From a virus: 64,000 nucleotides of DNA. The translations under genes and the position numbers were made by a program. Numbering within the stretch: position 1 is the stretch's first letter; each line of letters opens with the position of its first letter. Below are positions 24,701 through 33,472 of the stretch, in pieces. The notes below the pieces were generated by a model, which saw only the letters and a list, made by a program, of their open reading frames with translations, did no database searches and was not told where the DNA came from. The DNA is taken from positions 1-64,000 of the IMG/VR virus record IMGVR_UViG_3300008117_000018; one strand, given 5' to 3'.

Positions 24701-27623
24701 AGGACCAAATATCTAGTCTCGGGCTATTTGAATAAGAAATATAAACATCTCCATTTACAGGATTTATTTGCATATCAAAAGCCAAACTACCAGGGTAAGA
24801 AGCAGTAAGTGATATATTAGAAACTAAAAGATTACTAGTAGGATCGATAACATTGATTTGTTGAGCAGATAAACAATAAATGTAATTATTTATTGGATTG
24901 AATTCCATCTCAATACTTTGAGTATTACCTGTAAACTCTATCGTAGCATAATGAAGACCAGTATTAGAATCGATGACATTAACACCATCTCCGAAAGCAT
25001 ATATTGAATTTGAAACCTGAACATACTTTATATCAACCAAATTACCCGAACCAACAAAACCAGATAAATCTAAATTGTTAATTTCATAATTATTTGGATT
25101 TACAGTTATACTAAAGCCTGGACTGAATGAGTCTATTGAAAAAGGCGCACCATTTCCAGTTCCACCAGTAGGAGCGACCGGTAAAGCACAAGCGGTCTGT
25201 CCAAAACCGGTATCAAAAGCAAGTGTCACATAAGCAGAAGAACTACAAATACTATCAGTTAATCCCCAAAATGGACCCTGATAACTTATATTCATGACGT
25301 GTGGATCTAAAAAAGTGACATTGTATTCTTGATTATTCCATGGGAAAACCGTATTATTAATTGAAATAACTCTACCAGTAGCAAATCCTTCTGACTCAAA
25401 TGAAGCAGTTGATGCCTCTGGTAACATTATTTGATTCGAAGCAATCAACATACCATGATTACCCTTTATTTTTTCGACTAAAGTATAATCTTGTAAGCCG
25501 GGTAAATTTACACGACCAGTGATAATACTAAGGTTCAATGGAACTTCCAATTGAGTCACATCAAATTTAAGAACATAATTTATATTAGTAATTAAATAAC
25601 CAATAAGTGCCAATTCTTCAGAATAAGCATTAACCCAATTCTGAAGTGTAGTCGGTATATCAACAACATTAGTCGAGGCGTAATAAACCGATTCTGTAAT
25701 ATACTCCTCACCATTTATTTTAACATTTACATATGGTATAGAATAACTTCCTGAGTTGAAAGTTACCTTAGAATGCTCAATATGAAATTTTGCAGCAGTT
25801 CCAACTTCAACTCTATCGATGACCATCGGTACGTTTGGATATTGAGTTTTTACGATAATTGCATTGTAAAATATTGAAGTATAATTACCAACATATTTTA
25901 ACTCAACTCTGATTCCAAGAACATAAAGTCTTAGATAATTTCTTACCAACCATCTTCTTAATGTTTTATCAATTGTTCTCTCCATATCAAGAGTCGCACC
26001 AGAATAAACATAAGCGATTTCTTCTTCATAAACCATTCCGTTTATGATTATTTTTAATCCGAATTCATCTAAATCAGTAAAAACTATATTATAACTAAAG
26101 TTTTCAGAAAAATTATAATTTAATTCATAATTTAATTGTTCTTTTGTTTGAATTAACTTTTCATACGCCCTATTAAATGAACCTATTGAATAAGTTGGTC
26201 CAACCGCAGTATGATAAAAATTGACTATAGCATAATTAGATGGATACATCAAGTCCGCTCTTAGTCTATTATTTTTATAATACAGGTCTATATTAAATAT
26301 CTTTAAATCCTCAGCATACTTTTCTACAGCAGAAGCCATTGTTACAGGCGCACTTTGTGTATAAGACATTTCATAATAATATTTATCCGTAGTGTAATAA
26401 ATTTGAGCAAATAAAATCGACTCTTGAACCGTAGTCTGTTCAACAGGTATATAAGTTGGTAATGACCAAAATTTATTATTTAATGGTGTAATAGATGAAG
26501 TTTGAGCTTGTCCAAAACTTTGAGTATATGCCTGTATACATTCGTATATTTTATTATTGAATATTACTTGAGATTGAGTTGCAAAAAAAGTTTCATTGAA
26601 TATACCATCCCAGCGAGGAATATTAGCAACTGTCAAAAAGTTCGAATTGTTTTGAGAATTTATGATTTTTATTTCTTTACCAGGTTTTATAGTTTGAGGA
26701 AATTTAGGAGTAAATGAAATGTTGATACGACCATCACCTGTGATTTCTATTCCACCTTCATATATCTTAGGAAGATCCATTCTTGTCAAAACCTCAATTA
26801 TAAGATTTGATTCTGGCGGTAAGCTAGTTTTACTAACAGAATATTCGAAATGAACTTGGTCAGCTAAATCAACACTTTTTATTGTTACAGGAACTGGTGA
26901 ATATAATGGCGGTCTACTTATTTCGTCACCAACTTGTTTCCCAGTATTTATTAAATTTAATTTTTTATTAACATAATACTTATCATAAAAAAAAGGTTCA
27001 CTCCAAGGTGATATTTTAGGTAGATACTGACTATTGACATAATCATAAACACCAATAGCATTTAGACCAGTAATGGTTTTACCAACATAAGGAGATGGAT
27101 TATCAAGTTCTGTTTGGTCACCACCATATGTTTCAAAATAAGTAGTTTCAAACGTATCATTATCCATCTGAGAAATAATCATTATAGCGCCTTTCTTGGA
27201 TGACACAACAGCATATGTTTGAGTCACGTCAGTAAATTCTAAAAAAGGAACATCAAATCTTATTAGAGTTCCAACAGGAAACTTTTTTTCAAAATTATCT
27301 CCATAAATCCATTTAGAATAAAAATTTGAATCATTGTTGATAGGTTCAATTTTTGTATAAGATTCACTTTCATATTTTGCACCATACATATGTAGACCAA
27401 GTTCATTAAATAATTGAAATTTATCAACAGTTAGCTCACCAGGTAGTTCATATTCAAAAGCCGGTAGCTTTTCTAACATGTATAAACCATAAGTCCTAAA
27501 TGTATCAGTAGAATTTTCATGGAATATGATATTACCTTCAAACCTCTCCGCAACATCATTATAATTAAAATTTAAATAATCCCCTTCTTTATTAAACCAG
27601 ACAAGATTTTTGTGATTTGACAT
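21780..27623 (-). CDS. Giant baseplate wedge protein with beta-propeller insert
   Basis: A 1947-residue protein. The N-terminus (LVWFNKEGDYLNFNYND, then HENSTDTFRTYGLYMLEKLP) matches a baseplate wedge family seen in T4-related phages, probably equivalent to gp7 (1032 residues in T4). Residues about 880-1240 hold a run of beta-propeller blades of the YVTN type (NNYIYCLSAQQINVIDP and similar), apparently inserted. The C-terminal ~120 residues contain two WxxxxxYxxGDxVxYxGxLYxS-like segments that recall carbohydrate-binding modules. It likely joins the inner baseplate to the outer ring, with host-facing inserts. A TTAATATATA motif (27643-27652) precedes it. The exact T4 equivalent is not certain. 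Confidence 0.6.
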   Translation of the reverse strand: MSNHKNLVWFNKEGDYLNFNYNDVAERFEGNIIFHENSTDTFRTYGLYMLEKLPAFEYELPGELTVDKFQLFNELGLHMYGAKYESESYTKIEPINNDSNFYSKWIYGDNFEKKFPVGTLIRFDVPFLEFTDVTQTYAVVSSKKGAIMIISQMDNDTFETTYFETYGGDQTELDNPSPYVGKTITGLNAIGVYDYVNSQYLPKISPWSEPFFYDKYYVNKKLNLINTGKQVGDEISRPPLYSPVPVTIKSVDLADQVHFEYSVSKTSLPPESNLIIEVLTRMDLPKIYEGGIEITGDGRINISFTPKFPQTIKPGKEIKIINSQNNSNFLTVANIPRWDGIFNETFFATQSQVIFNNKIYECIQAYTQSFGQAQTSSITPLNNKFWSLPTYIPVEQTTVQESILFAQIYYTTDKYYYEMSYTQSAPVTMASAVEKYAEDLKIFNIDLYYKNNRLRADLMYPSNYAIVNFYHTAVGPTYSIGSFNRAYEKLIQTKEQLNYELNYNFSENFSYNIVFTDLDEFGLKIIINGMVYEEEIAYVYSGATLDMERTIDKTLRRWLVRNYLRLYVLGIRVELKYVGNYTSIFYNAIIVKTQYPNVPMVIDRVEVGTAAKFHIEHSKVTFNSGSYSIPYVNVKINGEEYITESVYYASTNVVDIPTTLQNWVNAYSEELALIGYLITNINYVLKFDVTQLEVPLNLSIITGRVNLPGLQDYTLVEKIKGNHGMLIASNQIMLPEASTASFESEGFATGRVISINNTVFPWNNQEYNVTFLDPHVMNISYQGPFWGLTDSICSSSAYVTLAFDTGFGQTACALPVAPTGGTGNGAPFSIDSFSPGFSITVNPNNYEINNLDLSGFVGSGNLVDIKYVQVSNSIYAFGDGVNVIDSNTGLHYATIEFTGNTQSIEMEFNPINNYIYCLSAQQINVIDPTSNLLVSNISLTASYPGSLAFDMQINPVNGDVYISYSNSPRLDIWSYTNLSSLATDIINSLDTNFPLLATRTGKMVFNNFENDLYVTTDANQVLRINSNRTIQTAYGIPGLTHSLFYEPVNESIYVFSNTSIWKIDNGLTQSITLASDSFNDIIFNNLTGQINISGSSGNFTELDLSSNIYNQDNITDYGYLEINQYDGDVYLSSQVSNKIVVINTQKNSFSSQPMTAQTTKIVYNPDRESIWALQPSNKSLVEIKVELLSTINIISGTYTPITENQYGTLDPNYKPRPSMWLKAREFFRKPRENYEGDVSVQYYYKWLTDDVNEFFIYDFSGDQLPITGSYAYTGPKPLDTIVLNKKPNVDVVKVNLPEYQQTIFNSVNYKLSYIDDEDDFSTEIEPLQLFLGFNSPDEGVKYSQLLLWKKEDVELTINSNSNNYVTFESIFNINDTYGIIKLNEQSTDIFTGKGFKPGQRIVIYLKDLSNSKNQYTSPNHASLFIIREVYTRQIVVSFLSDLGVLIPESTIVNNYPVDNSKTYLKFTIKVLDREIGRFLCYGQTEEEDERFKIELGNIGKLINPDEVFIFKEYDILEGGIDWTILNRKRKEMLMMKHLIYPYIGSYKAIINAINYFGFNDLILNEYFRDIDPKSPNYDKNYKVKIPDIFDNTIDGWTDNEYIKNTFPNERYEETNSFNLSYLITDEEGNNVLNYSLDEVIIKLQGLKYWLKRNVIPLTHKIIDITGQAYQKNTYAITHQVIDTKIVNMKEEMCPVTFKLNEAYLMPVNSGSTVYNCVLDFYSIVPNIGFTSSQPGPPPEIEYDRRGNGYLYKPYNGAKLITPDYFDIKIRTYKTYKEWKPFLTYMKGDKITYYGKLYESVIDNNRVKNPRRFENVAGWTPNISYSPTSLVEYRRNIYVYSGLSASSVPVSPNLDALNWLNITEWKLIDLEPVQTITEWRRGDDILPFNFTIDSNIDPYLVIEVTSDNGYGQIYTDRKNYEIRGIKDLQEPYSYIEPIGPFNPIKPVY

Positions 27624-27642
27624 CTATTATAATAGTTTTGTT

Positions 27643-27652
27643 TATATATTAA
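27643..27652 (-). promoter_or_regulatory. TTAATATATA promoter-like motif
   Basis: Minus-strand TTAATATATA, 20 bases before the giant baseplate gene (start 27623). Confidence 0.45.
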
Positions 27653-27675
27653 TTTTAGTTTTCTTGATAGAATAA

Positions 27676-27686
27676 TTTAATATATA
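27676..27686 (+). promoter_or_regulatory. TTTAATATATA promoter-like motif
   Basis: Exact motif; four bases separate it from the ATG at 27691. Confidence 0.5.
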
Positions 27687-27690
27687 ATAA

Positions 27691-28053
27691 ATGAAAAGGT
27701 TAAATACGTATATGAACTTTATTAATGAAGAATTTTTTAAAAAAATCAAAAAAAAATCTAAATCTAAATCAGATAGAGTACAAGACGCATTGACAAATAT
27801 TTTAAATTTTCTCAATGATAATCAAATTTATGACTGGTCAGATTTTGAAAAAATGTCACCATTTGACAGAGATATTGTGAATAAAATAATAGACCATACA
27901 GCAAAAGATATGAAAGACGTTGTTGACATAAGATTTAAATTAAAATTAGAGCTATGTGACAGAAATCAACTGAGAAACTATCTTAAAGAATTAGAATCAC
28001 AAGAAGAATTCGAAAAATGCGCAGAAGTGCTTAAAAAAATAAACGAAAAATGA
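27691..28053 (+). CDS. Small protein with capsid-targeting-like N-terminus and UVR-like tail
   Basis: A 120-residue, strongly basic protein starting MKRLNTYMNFINEEFF, with a likely cut after INE or the following Glu. Residues ~100-120 (YLKELESQEEFEKCAEVL) resemble the helical UVR motif found in UvrB, ClpC and McsA, which mediates protein contacts. A TTTAATATATA element ends five bases before its ATG. The stop overlaps the next start by four bases, coupling it to two more genes of the same kind. Candidate internal head protein. Confidence 0.5.
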   Translation: MKRLNTYMNFINEEFFKKIKKKSKSKSDRVQDALTNILNFLNDNQIYDWSDFEKMSPFDRDIVNKIIDHTAKDMKDVVDIRFKLKLELCDRNQLRNYLKELESQEEFEKCAEVLKKINEK

Positions 28054-28259
28054 AACATCTAAAAAAGTTTAACGAAGAATTTGACTGGGATGAAGTTCTA
28101 AAAAATAATAGAAAAACTGAAGAAAAAGACAAATGGTCTAGTTTAGAAAAAGATATGATGCAAATCGTAGATAAATATACAGGTCAATTTGGAATTGACT
28201 CTTATGGAGTAATAGACGCTATGTATCAAGTTTTAGATAATATGTTTCAAAAAAAATAA
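28050..28259 (+). CDS. 69-residue protein with capsid-targeting-like N-terminus
   Basis: Starts MKHLKKFNEEFDWDE, sharing the MKHLKxFNE pattern with the proteins at 33035 and elsewhere. The rest is a short, acidic-basic helical protein (DMMQIVDKYTGQFGIDSYG). The ATG overlaps the TGA of the preceding gene. No other family is recognised; a small packaged protein is the working idea. Confidence 0.5.
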   Translation: MKHLKKFNEEFDWDEVLKNNRKTEEKDKWSSLEKDMMQIVDKYTGQFGIDSYGVIDAMYQVLDNMFQKK

Positions 28260-28267
28260 TATTGATT

Positions 28268-29254
28268 ATGAAAGAAATAAAAAAATTCAAAGATGCTGCT
28301 AAAAATTTAAATATCTCGGATAATAAAGAGAAAAAATCTAAAAAAGAAAAAGATATTGAAATTAAATTTAAAGCTGATTCATTGAAGAGAGATGAAGAAA
28401 AACCAGGTTTCAAAAGTTCAGTTGAACAACAAGAGAAAGTTGAAAAGGAATTCAAAAAAAATAAAGATAAAATTGAAAAATTTGAGTCCTTCATCACAGT
28501 AAATATTGATCATGTTGATAATATTGAATGTGAAAATGACTATGACTTACAAGATGAATTAGAAATAGATTCGGATTATGAAGAAAGTGAAATAAATGGT
28601 TGTGGATGTTGTGATTCATGTACAGGTGAGGATAATTGTTATTGTGGTTGCGCAGATTGTAAATGTGATTCTGACGATAATATCAAAAAAGCATCAGAAT
28701 TTGTGAATATTCTTTTTTCTGAAAGTCTAAAATATCATTTAGAAAAAAATAAACCAATAACTGAAAATATTTTCAGACCTGGTTCAGAGGCATTCTTTAG
28801 TGTTATTAAAGAGGCTCGCCAATTATTCGATTCAGGTAAAGTTAAATTATGTGAAATAGACAAAGAAATCTATGAAAGTACAGAAATAGGTAAATTCGGT
28901 TGGTTTAACGGAGAGTTAGTTCCTCTAGATTTGCCTATGGAAAATGTTGAATTTTTATCAGAAGCTGAATATAAAGGAAAAGAAGTTAAGTTAAACTATC
29001 CAATGCGTGGCGGCACTAAAAAATACTATGTATATGTTAAAAATCCTAAAACAGGAAACGTGAAAAAGATTGCTTTTGGTGATGTACACGGTGGTTTAAC
29101 AGCTAAAGTAAGTAATCCCGAAGCGAGAAGAAACTTTGCAGCTCGTCATAAATGCTCAACTAAGAAAGATAAAACTAAAGCCGGATACTGGGCTTGTAGG
29201 GTAAATAAATATGGACATCTTTGGGGAGGTAAAACTTATCCTGGTTATTGGTAA
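28268..29254 (+). CDS. Protein with Cys-rich cluster and conserved phage C-terminal basic domain
   Basis: A 328-residue protein; ATG 28268 is preferred over a TTG six bases upstream because it gives the common N-terminus MKEIKKFKDAAK. Residues ~110-135 pack about nine Cys into a short span (GCGCCDSCTGEDNCYCGCAD), a probable metal-binding knot. The C-terminal ~95 residues (KLNYPMRGGTKKYYVYVKNP, then FAARHKCSTKKDKTKAGYW) match a basic domain recurring in T4-type phage structural proteins. Probably a virion protein; the Cys cluster is unusual for a phage head component. Confidence 0.5.
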   Translation: MKEIKKFKDAAKNLNISDNKEKKSKKEKDIEIKFKADSLKRDEEKPGFKSSVEQQEKVEKEFKKNKDKIEKFESFITVNIDHVDNIECENDYDLQDELEIDSDYEESEINGCGCCDSCTGEDNCYCGCADCKCDSDDNIKKASEFVNILFSESLKYHLEKNKPITENIFRPGSEAFFSVIKEARQLFDSGKVKLCEIDKEIYESTEIGKFGWFNGELVPLDLPMENVEFLSEAEYKGKEVKLNYPMRGGTKKYYVYVKNPKTGNVKKIAFGDVHGGLTAKVSNPEARRNFAARHKCSTKKDKTKAGYWACRVNKYGHLWGGKTYPGYW

Positions 29255-29258
29255 AATT

Positions 29259-29747
29259 ATGAAACATTTAAAAACATATACTGAATATAATTTTAATTTT
29301 CCAATAATAGAATCTAAAGATGTGGAAAATTTTAGTAGAGATTTACTAAAATTAGAATTAAAATCTAAAATAGATTCTTTACCTGATTCAAATCACTACC
29401 TAACACATGTAACTTCACCAGAATTTGCAAAAAGTATATTTGAAACACAGTTTAAATTCAATTTAGGCACTGGACTTAGTGGCACAACAGCCATAACTAA
29501 TAAATCAAATCTTTACACTCTACTTTCTAATATGATTGATGGTATCTCTCCACATAGAAATCAATTAGGATGTTTTTTATTAGCAATGCCTAAATCAGAA
29601 TTTGGTGAAATATCGTCCGAAAGAAGAGTTAGCATAGACACAATTGAAAATGATTTACTGGACAATTATCAAGAATTTTCTAATGGTAACATACCAGTAA
29701 AGTTTAATTACGGATATTTTGATGGTGAAAAATTAATAACAAAATAA
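29259..29747 (+). CDS. Small protein with capsid-targeting-like N-terminus, possibly ADP-ribosyltransferase-like
   Basis: A 162-residue protein. The start at 29259 (MKHLKTYTEYNF) is preferred to the longer frame from 29211, which overlaps the upstream gene and hides the shared N-terminus. The body has YLTHVTSPEFAKSIF followed by FNLGTGLSGTTAI, a pattern like the first strand-helix of ADP-ribosyltransferase-fold proteins (H-x-T/S ... A-x-x-I ... G). The later Tyr and Glu motifs are not clear, so the enzyme call is weak. It precedes a cupin-like gene by overlap (TAATG). Confidence 0.4.
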   Translation: MKHLKTYTEYNFNFPIIESKDVENFSRDLLKLELKSKIDSLPDSNHYLTHVTSPEFAKSIFETQFKFNLGTGLSGTTAITNKSNLYTLLSNMIDGISPHRNQLGCFLLAMPKSEFGEISSERRVSIDTIENDLLDNYQEFSNGNIPVKFNYGYFDGEKLITK

Positions 29748-30010
29748 TGTTACCTTTCAAAGAAACTAAAATATCAGATAATACTTTTATCAGAGAATTT
29801 AATCAAGAAACAGATTCTGGAGAGTTCATGTGGCACAGAGATTACGAAAATCGTATAATTGAATCTATTAAAGATACAGATTGGATGATACAAATTGATA
29901 ATGAACTACCGAAAATAATTTCTGGGGAAATCACTATACCAAAAGGTGTATTTCATAGGTTGATAAAGGGTAGCGGTGATTTAAAAATTAAATTACAAAA
30001 ACTATTCTAA
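29747..30010 (+). CDS. Small cupin-like protein
   Basis: An 87-residue protein with the order seen in single-domain phage cupins: WHRDYENRIIESI, then a WMIQIDNELPK strand pair, then ITIPKGVFHRLIKG. The His residues of WHRD and FHR are placed as metal ligands would be. Function unknown; such proteins can bind a metal and a small molecule. It is translationally coupled to the gene upstream and converges on the Nudix gene with a four-base overlap. Confidence 0.5.
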   Translation: MLPFKETKISDNTFIREFNQETDSGEFMWHRDYENRIIESIKDTDWMIQIDNELPKIISGEITIPKGVFHRLIKGSGDLKIKLQKLF

Positions 30011-30498
30011 GACCAAACTTCGTGTAGAAAAGATTTCTTAAACTTTGCACCGGATAAGTCACATCCAGTAAAATCTGTTAAAAAAGGAACCCAGTAAACT
30101 CTATCTAAATCTTCTTTATTTACAAATTTCCACTCAGAATTTTCACCGTCTGATGAGGTAGGTAAACTATCAACTTTGCCAGTAAAATAATAAATAAATC
30201 CACAAGCAGAATCTGGATGACCTTTTGTATCAATCACACCCCAATCTTGAACATTTGTTGGCGTTAACCCTGTTTCTTCTAAAACCTCTCTTAAAGCAGC
30301 TTCTTTTGGTTTTTCATCAAGATTATGGTCACCAACCACACCACCAGTAATATTCCAGTGTCCTGGTTTCCAAGGAGCAGTCATTCCTCTTTTAAGTGCT
30401 AATAATTGACCACTCTTATTGAAAAGAGCAATGACAGCAGTAACTGAATTACTCCAATCTTTAGATTCTTTAATAAATTGTGAAAATGTTTTAATCAT
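30007..30498 (-). CDS. Nudix hydrolase with capsid-targeting-like N-terminus
   Basis: A 163-residue protein. The N-terminus MIKTFSQFIKES fits the T4-type signal exactly (cut after IKE, before Ser). The Nudix box is GGVVGDHNLDEKPKEAALRE followed by VLEETGL at about residues 50-76, a slightly lengthened form of G(5)E(7)REUxEExGU with the catalytic REVLEE intact. It would hydrolyse a nucleoside diphosphate linked to another group such as ADP-ribose, a cap or an oxidised nucleotide; the substrate is unknown. Start and stop touch those of the neighbouring ADP-ribosyltransferase gene, so the two may form one operon. Confidence 0.75.
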   Translation of the reverse strand: MIKTFSQFIKESKDWSNSVTAVIALFNKSGQLLALKRGMTAPWKPGHWNITGGVVGDHNLDEKPKEAALREVLEETGLTPTNVQDWGVIDTKGHPDSACGFIYYFTGKVDSLPTSSDGENSEWKFVNKEDLDRVYWVPFLTDFTGCDLSGAKFKKSFLHEVWS

Positions 30499-32972
30499 TA
30501 GAATTGATAATTGATTCCTTTTTCTTTTAATATGTTGTTCAATTTTTGTAAATCATCTTTACTGAGTTCGTCTTTAATCCAATAATCTAAATCATATTCT
30601 TTACCTATCATTCCCTTTCTTTTACCAAAGGCTAATTTTACTTTTTGCAAATCTTTATCGTTTCTTAATTCAGACATTTTATCAAATAATTCATCTTTTT
30701 TGTAACTTGGTCCATACATAGATTTAAATATTCTATCGGCTATGTAGTCGTAGTCCAAATCTGGTTCGAATTCTTCACCAAGCTTGACATATTTAGAGAA
30801 CTCACTATAAACTACTCCGAAGCCAAATCTCAATTGTTCCCCTGATATTTCCAATTTTTCTCCATTTTTTAACTTTAATAATTTTTCTTTAATTCTATCA
30901 AATATCTTATTTCCTTTTATTATATCAATAACAAAATTTTGACCCTTGATTGAACCTCGACCAATATGCTCCTCTTTCATTGCAATTAAATATAAAATTA
31001 TAGCATCAGCAATTATGTCCACGGATTCATCATTAAGCCTACTTGGATTAGATATAACTTTTATAATTAGATTATTTCCTGTGTAATCAGTAGGAGTTTG
31101 TTTAAAGCACTCTATCAAATTTAAAGAAGAGAAACTCGCTTTTTTATCAGCTCGATAGTCATACAGTCGATTAAATCCTTTATGAAATACAATTAATTTT
31201 TTTTGTAACAATTTACAAAAAACATCAATATATTTTTGAGCCAATCCATCAAAACTAAAAGTCATCAAATAGGTAAACCTTTTAAAAGGACTCAATTTGT
31301 AATCTACTAAATTGAATCTTTTCGCATTTGTAGTTGTACCTAAGAAATCTGGGTTCGAGTCCGTCAATTCTGTATTAATTAATAATTTTGATAATTTATC
31401 TAAGGAATCGTCAATTTTTTTATCAACAACTTCTTTTGGTAAAATTTTCATTTCATTTAACATTTTAACAAATACATCACCGTCATATTCAGAAGTCTCA
31501 GAATATAATTCATGAGATTTTAAAAAATTATTTTTTAATACTTCTCTGAATTTTTCAACACTTTCACTACCTCCTTCTATTTCAGAATAGATAGATGTTA
31601 TAACTGAGATTGGAAATGAAATGTCTTCACTATTTTTAGAAAAATACTCACATATTTGTTCAATTTTCTTTTTGAGCAAATCTGATTTTTGACCAGACAT
31701 TTTTACAAACTCTAATAAAAAAATAATCAGATTAGATAAATAATTTATAAATTCACTTTTTTCTAAATTTCTATCTGTTAAAGGTAAATCATAGAGTCTT
31801 TTTATAATATTATCTAATACCTGTGGTTTGCTCTTTGATAAATCCGAAATCAATTCAGTAAATATCTTCTTTGATCCAATACTTGAAATGTTTATACGTG
31901 AAAAAAGTTTGACCGTCTTTTCACTATCTTTGAGAATTGATGGAATATCCAAACTTTTTATCCATTGAACCGGTCTATTCGGGTCTATTTGTATCAACTC
32001 TTTATCATTGTCTATGATTTTACACTGAAGAATGTCTTTATTACCCACTCTTACTCTTTCGTATTGGTACTCTAACTTAGACATTGGATTCCAAGTTCTC
32101 CCATCATCTGATGTATATCTTGTCGGTTTAGCCAAGTCTGCATCATAAATGACCAATACTCTTCCATCATTACCACCTGTAAATGAAATACCATCAACTA
32201 ATGATATAAATCCATCCATTTTACACAATCTTAGAGCAATCGGACCAGTCAAAAATCTACCCTTTTTGTCCTTTTCTAACTCTTCAACAAAACCACCTGG
32301 AGTTGTTACTTTTGTCTTTACTAAGATTTCGTTAAAACCATTCAGTAGTTCTTTATTCTTATTATAGAAATTTAAAAACTTACCACCCATTATTTTTTTC
32401 AATTGGTCAATAAGTGTGTGATTAGCTCCCCAAACTTTTTTTGCTTGATTATTTCCTTCAGTCATATCAAGTATTAAAAATTTACCAGTGTTATCGACTC
32501 TAAATTCAACAATATTTTGTCCATATCCTCTCATATCAGGTTTACCATCACCATCAAAGTCTCTAATCTGATCATCAAACTCATAACAAGTATACAAACC
32601 AACACCATAAAAATCTCCTGCACCTGCTCTGAAACCTTGAGAAATTATTCTTGGATCCTGTGTTGTAATTTTATCACCTATTTTAACTATTGGAAAACCT
32701 CTATCATCCAATTTGATATCGGGATTCATATCACTTAGTAATTTAATATTGTTACTGATTGCTAATTGATACTCTTTTGTATTTTTAGTTAAACCAAAAA
32801 TCATAGACTCAGCAAATTGTTGATAAAAATTTACATTTGGATCAGGTTCTACATTGACTATATAACTTTGTTCGACTAATCTTGTTCTATGGTAAGCTAA
32901 AAACTGACCCGACTCTAAAGCCTCATTGATTCTTAATTCTCTAAATTTGGAAAAATCTCTTATAAATTTCAT
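30498..32972 (-). CDS. Large ADP-ribosyltransferase-like protein with capsid-targeting-like N-terminus (Alt analogue)
   Basis: An 824-residue protein. The N-terminus MKFIRDFSKFRELRINEA contains INE|A, a fitting prohead-protease site. Residues ~25-165 resemble a PARP/ART catalytic domain: AYHRT (His28), GFRAGAGDFYGVGLYTCYEF (about 113-132, the Gly-Tyr-rich segment) and NIVEFRVD. The remaining ~650 residues are helical and unassigned. In T4, Alt is a capsid-packaged ADP-ribosyltransferase that modifies host RNA polymerase on injection; this protein is a plausible functional counterpart though not obviously homologous over its length. The catalytic Glu is not located with confidence. Confidence 0.6.
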   Translation of the reverse strand: MKFIRDFSKFRELRINEALESGQFLAYHRTRLVEQSYIVNVEPDPNVNFYQQFAESMIFGLTKNTKEYQLAISNNIKLLSDMNPDIKLDDRGFPIVKIGDKITTQDPRIISQGFRAGAGDFYGVGLYTCYEFDDQIRDFDGDGKPDMRGYGQNIVEFRVDNTGKFLILDMTEGNNQAKKVWGANHTLIDQLKKIMGGKFLNFYNKNKELLNGFNEILVKTKVTTPGGFVEELEKDKKGRFLTGPIALRLCKMDGFISLVDGISFTGGNDGRVLVIYDADLAKPTRYTSDDGRTWNPMSKLEYQYERVRVGNKDILQCKIIDNDKELIQIDPNRPVQWIKSLDIPSILKDSEKTVKLFSRINISSIGSKKIFTELISDLSKSKPQVLDNIIKRLYDLPLTDRNLEKSEFINYLSNLIIFLLEFVKMSGQKSDLLKKKIEQICEYFSKNSEDISFPISVITSIYSEIEGGSESVEKFREVLKNNFLKSHELYSETSEYDGDVFVKMLNEMKILPKEVVDKKIDDSLDKLSKLLINTELTDSNPDFLGTTTNAKRFNLVDYKLSPFKRFTYLMTFSFDGLAQKYIDVFCKLLQKKLIVFHKGFNRLYDYRADKKASFSSLNLIECFKQTPTDYTGNNLIIKVISNPSRLNDESVDIIADAIILYLIAMKEEHIGRGSIKGQNFVIDIIKGNKIFDRIKEKLLKLKNGEKLEISGEQLRFGFGVVYSEFSKYVKLGEEFEPDLDYDYIADRIFKSMYGPSYKKDELFDKMSELRNDKDLQKVKLAFGKRKGMIGKEYDLDYWIKDELSKDDLQKLNNILKEKGINYQF

Positions 32973-33000
32973 AATCTATATATAAAAAATAAGATTTTAA

Positions 33001-33011
33001 TTTAATATATA
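33001..33011 (+). promoter_or_regulatory. TTTAATATATA promoter-like motif
   Basis: Exact motif 24 bases before the ATG at 33035. Confidence 0.5.
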
Positions 33012-33034
33012 CTTTATAAAAAAAAAATGAAACT

Positions 33035-33436
33035 ATGAAACATTTAAAAAGATTTAATGAAAGTGAAGATACAACCAAACACTTCTACTCACCAGGATTT
33101 GGTAAAGGAACTGAGAGTAACAGAGAATCGGCTGATAAAATGTTTGCAGAAATTGATAGAATTGCAGATTCCGGATCTGATACAGCTCTACATGATCTTT
33201 TTTATACAATAGACCATATCGAAGAATTTATGCAACAATTCGGATATGTACCAGAAGGTGACCGAAATCAAGATGAGGTTTGGGATGACTTAAGTATGCA
33301 TATACATGACTCTATGAGACCACTTATTAGAAGAGCTATAGGAAGTCCTAACTATCCATCGCGTAAACACCAAAGACCAAATATCGCATACACTCGAAAA
33401 TACTCTGATAAGTTTGTTCCAAGTTGGAAAAAATAA
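33035..33436 (+). CDS. Hypothetical protein with capsid-targeting-like N-terminus
   Basis: A 133-residue protein starting MKHLKRFNESEDTT (possible cut FNE|S). The rest is polar with acidic helices (LFYTIDHIEEFMQQFGYVPE) and a basic C-terminus rich in Arg, His and Tyr. No known domain. It is preceded by TTTAATATATA at 33001-33011, and a three-codon ATG-TGA overlaps its start. It ends at a bidirectional terminator shared with the convergent Nudix gene. Confidence 0.5.
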   Translation: MKHLKRFNESEDTTKHFYSPGFGKGTESNRESADKMFAEIDRIADSGSDTALHDLFYTIDHIEEFMQQFGYVPEGDRNQDEVWDDLSMHIHDSMRPLIRRAIGSPNYPSRKHQRPNIAYTRKYSDKFVPSWKK

Positions 33437-33439
33437 ATA

Positions 33440-33472
33440 AAAAAACCTTTGATTCAATTCAAAGGTTTTTTA
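33440..33472. terminator. Bidirectional intrinsic terminator
   Basis: Nine-base stem AACCTTTGA / TCAAAGGTT (33444-33452 with 33459-33467), six-base loop, flanked by A-run and T-run. It lies between genes ending at 33436 (+) and 33470 (-). Confidence 0.85.
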
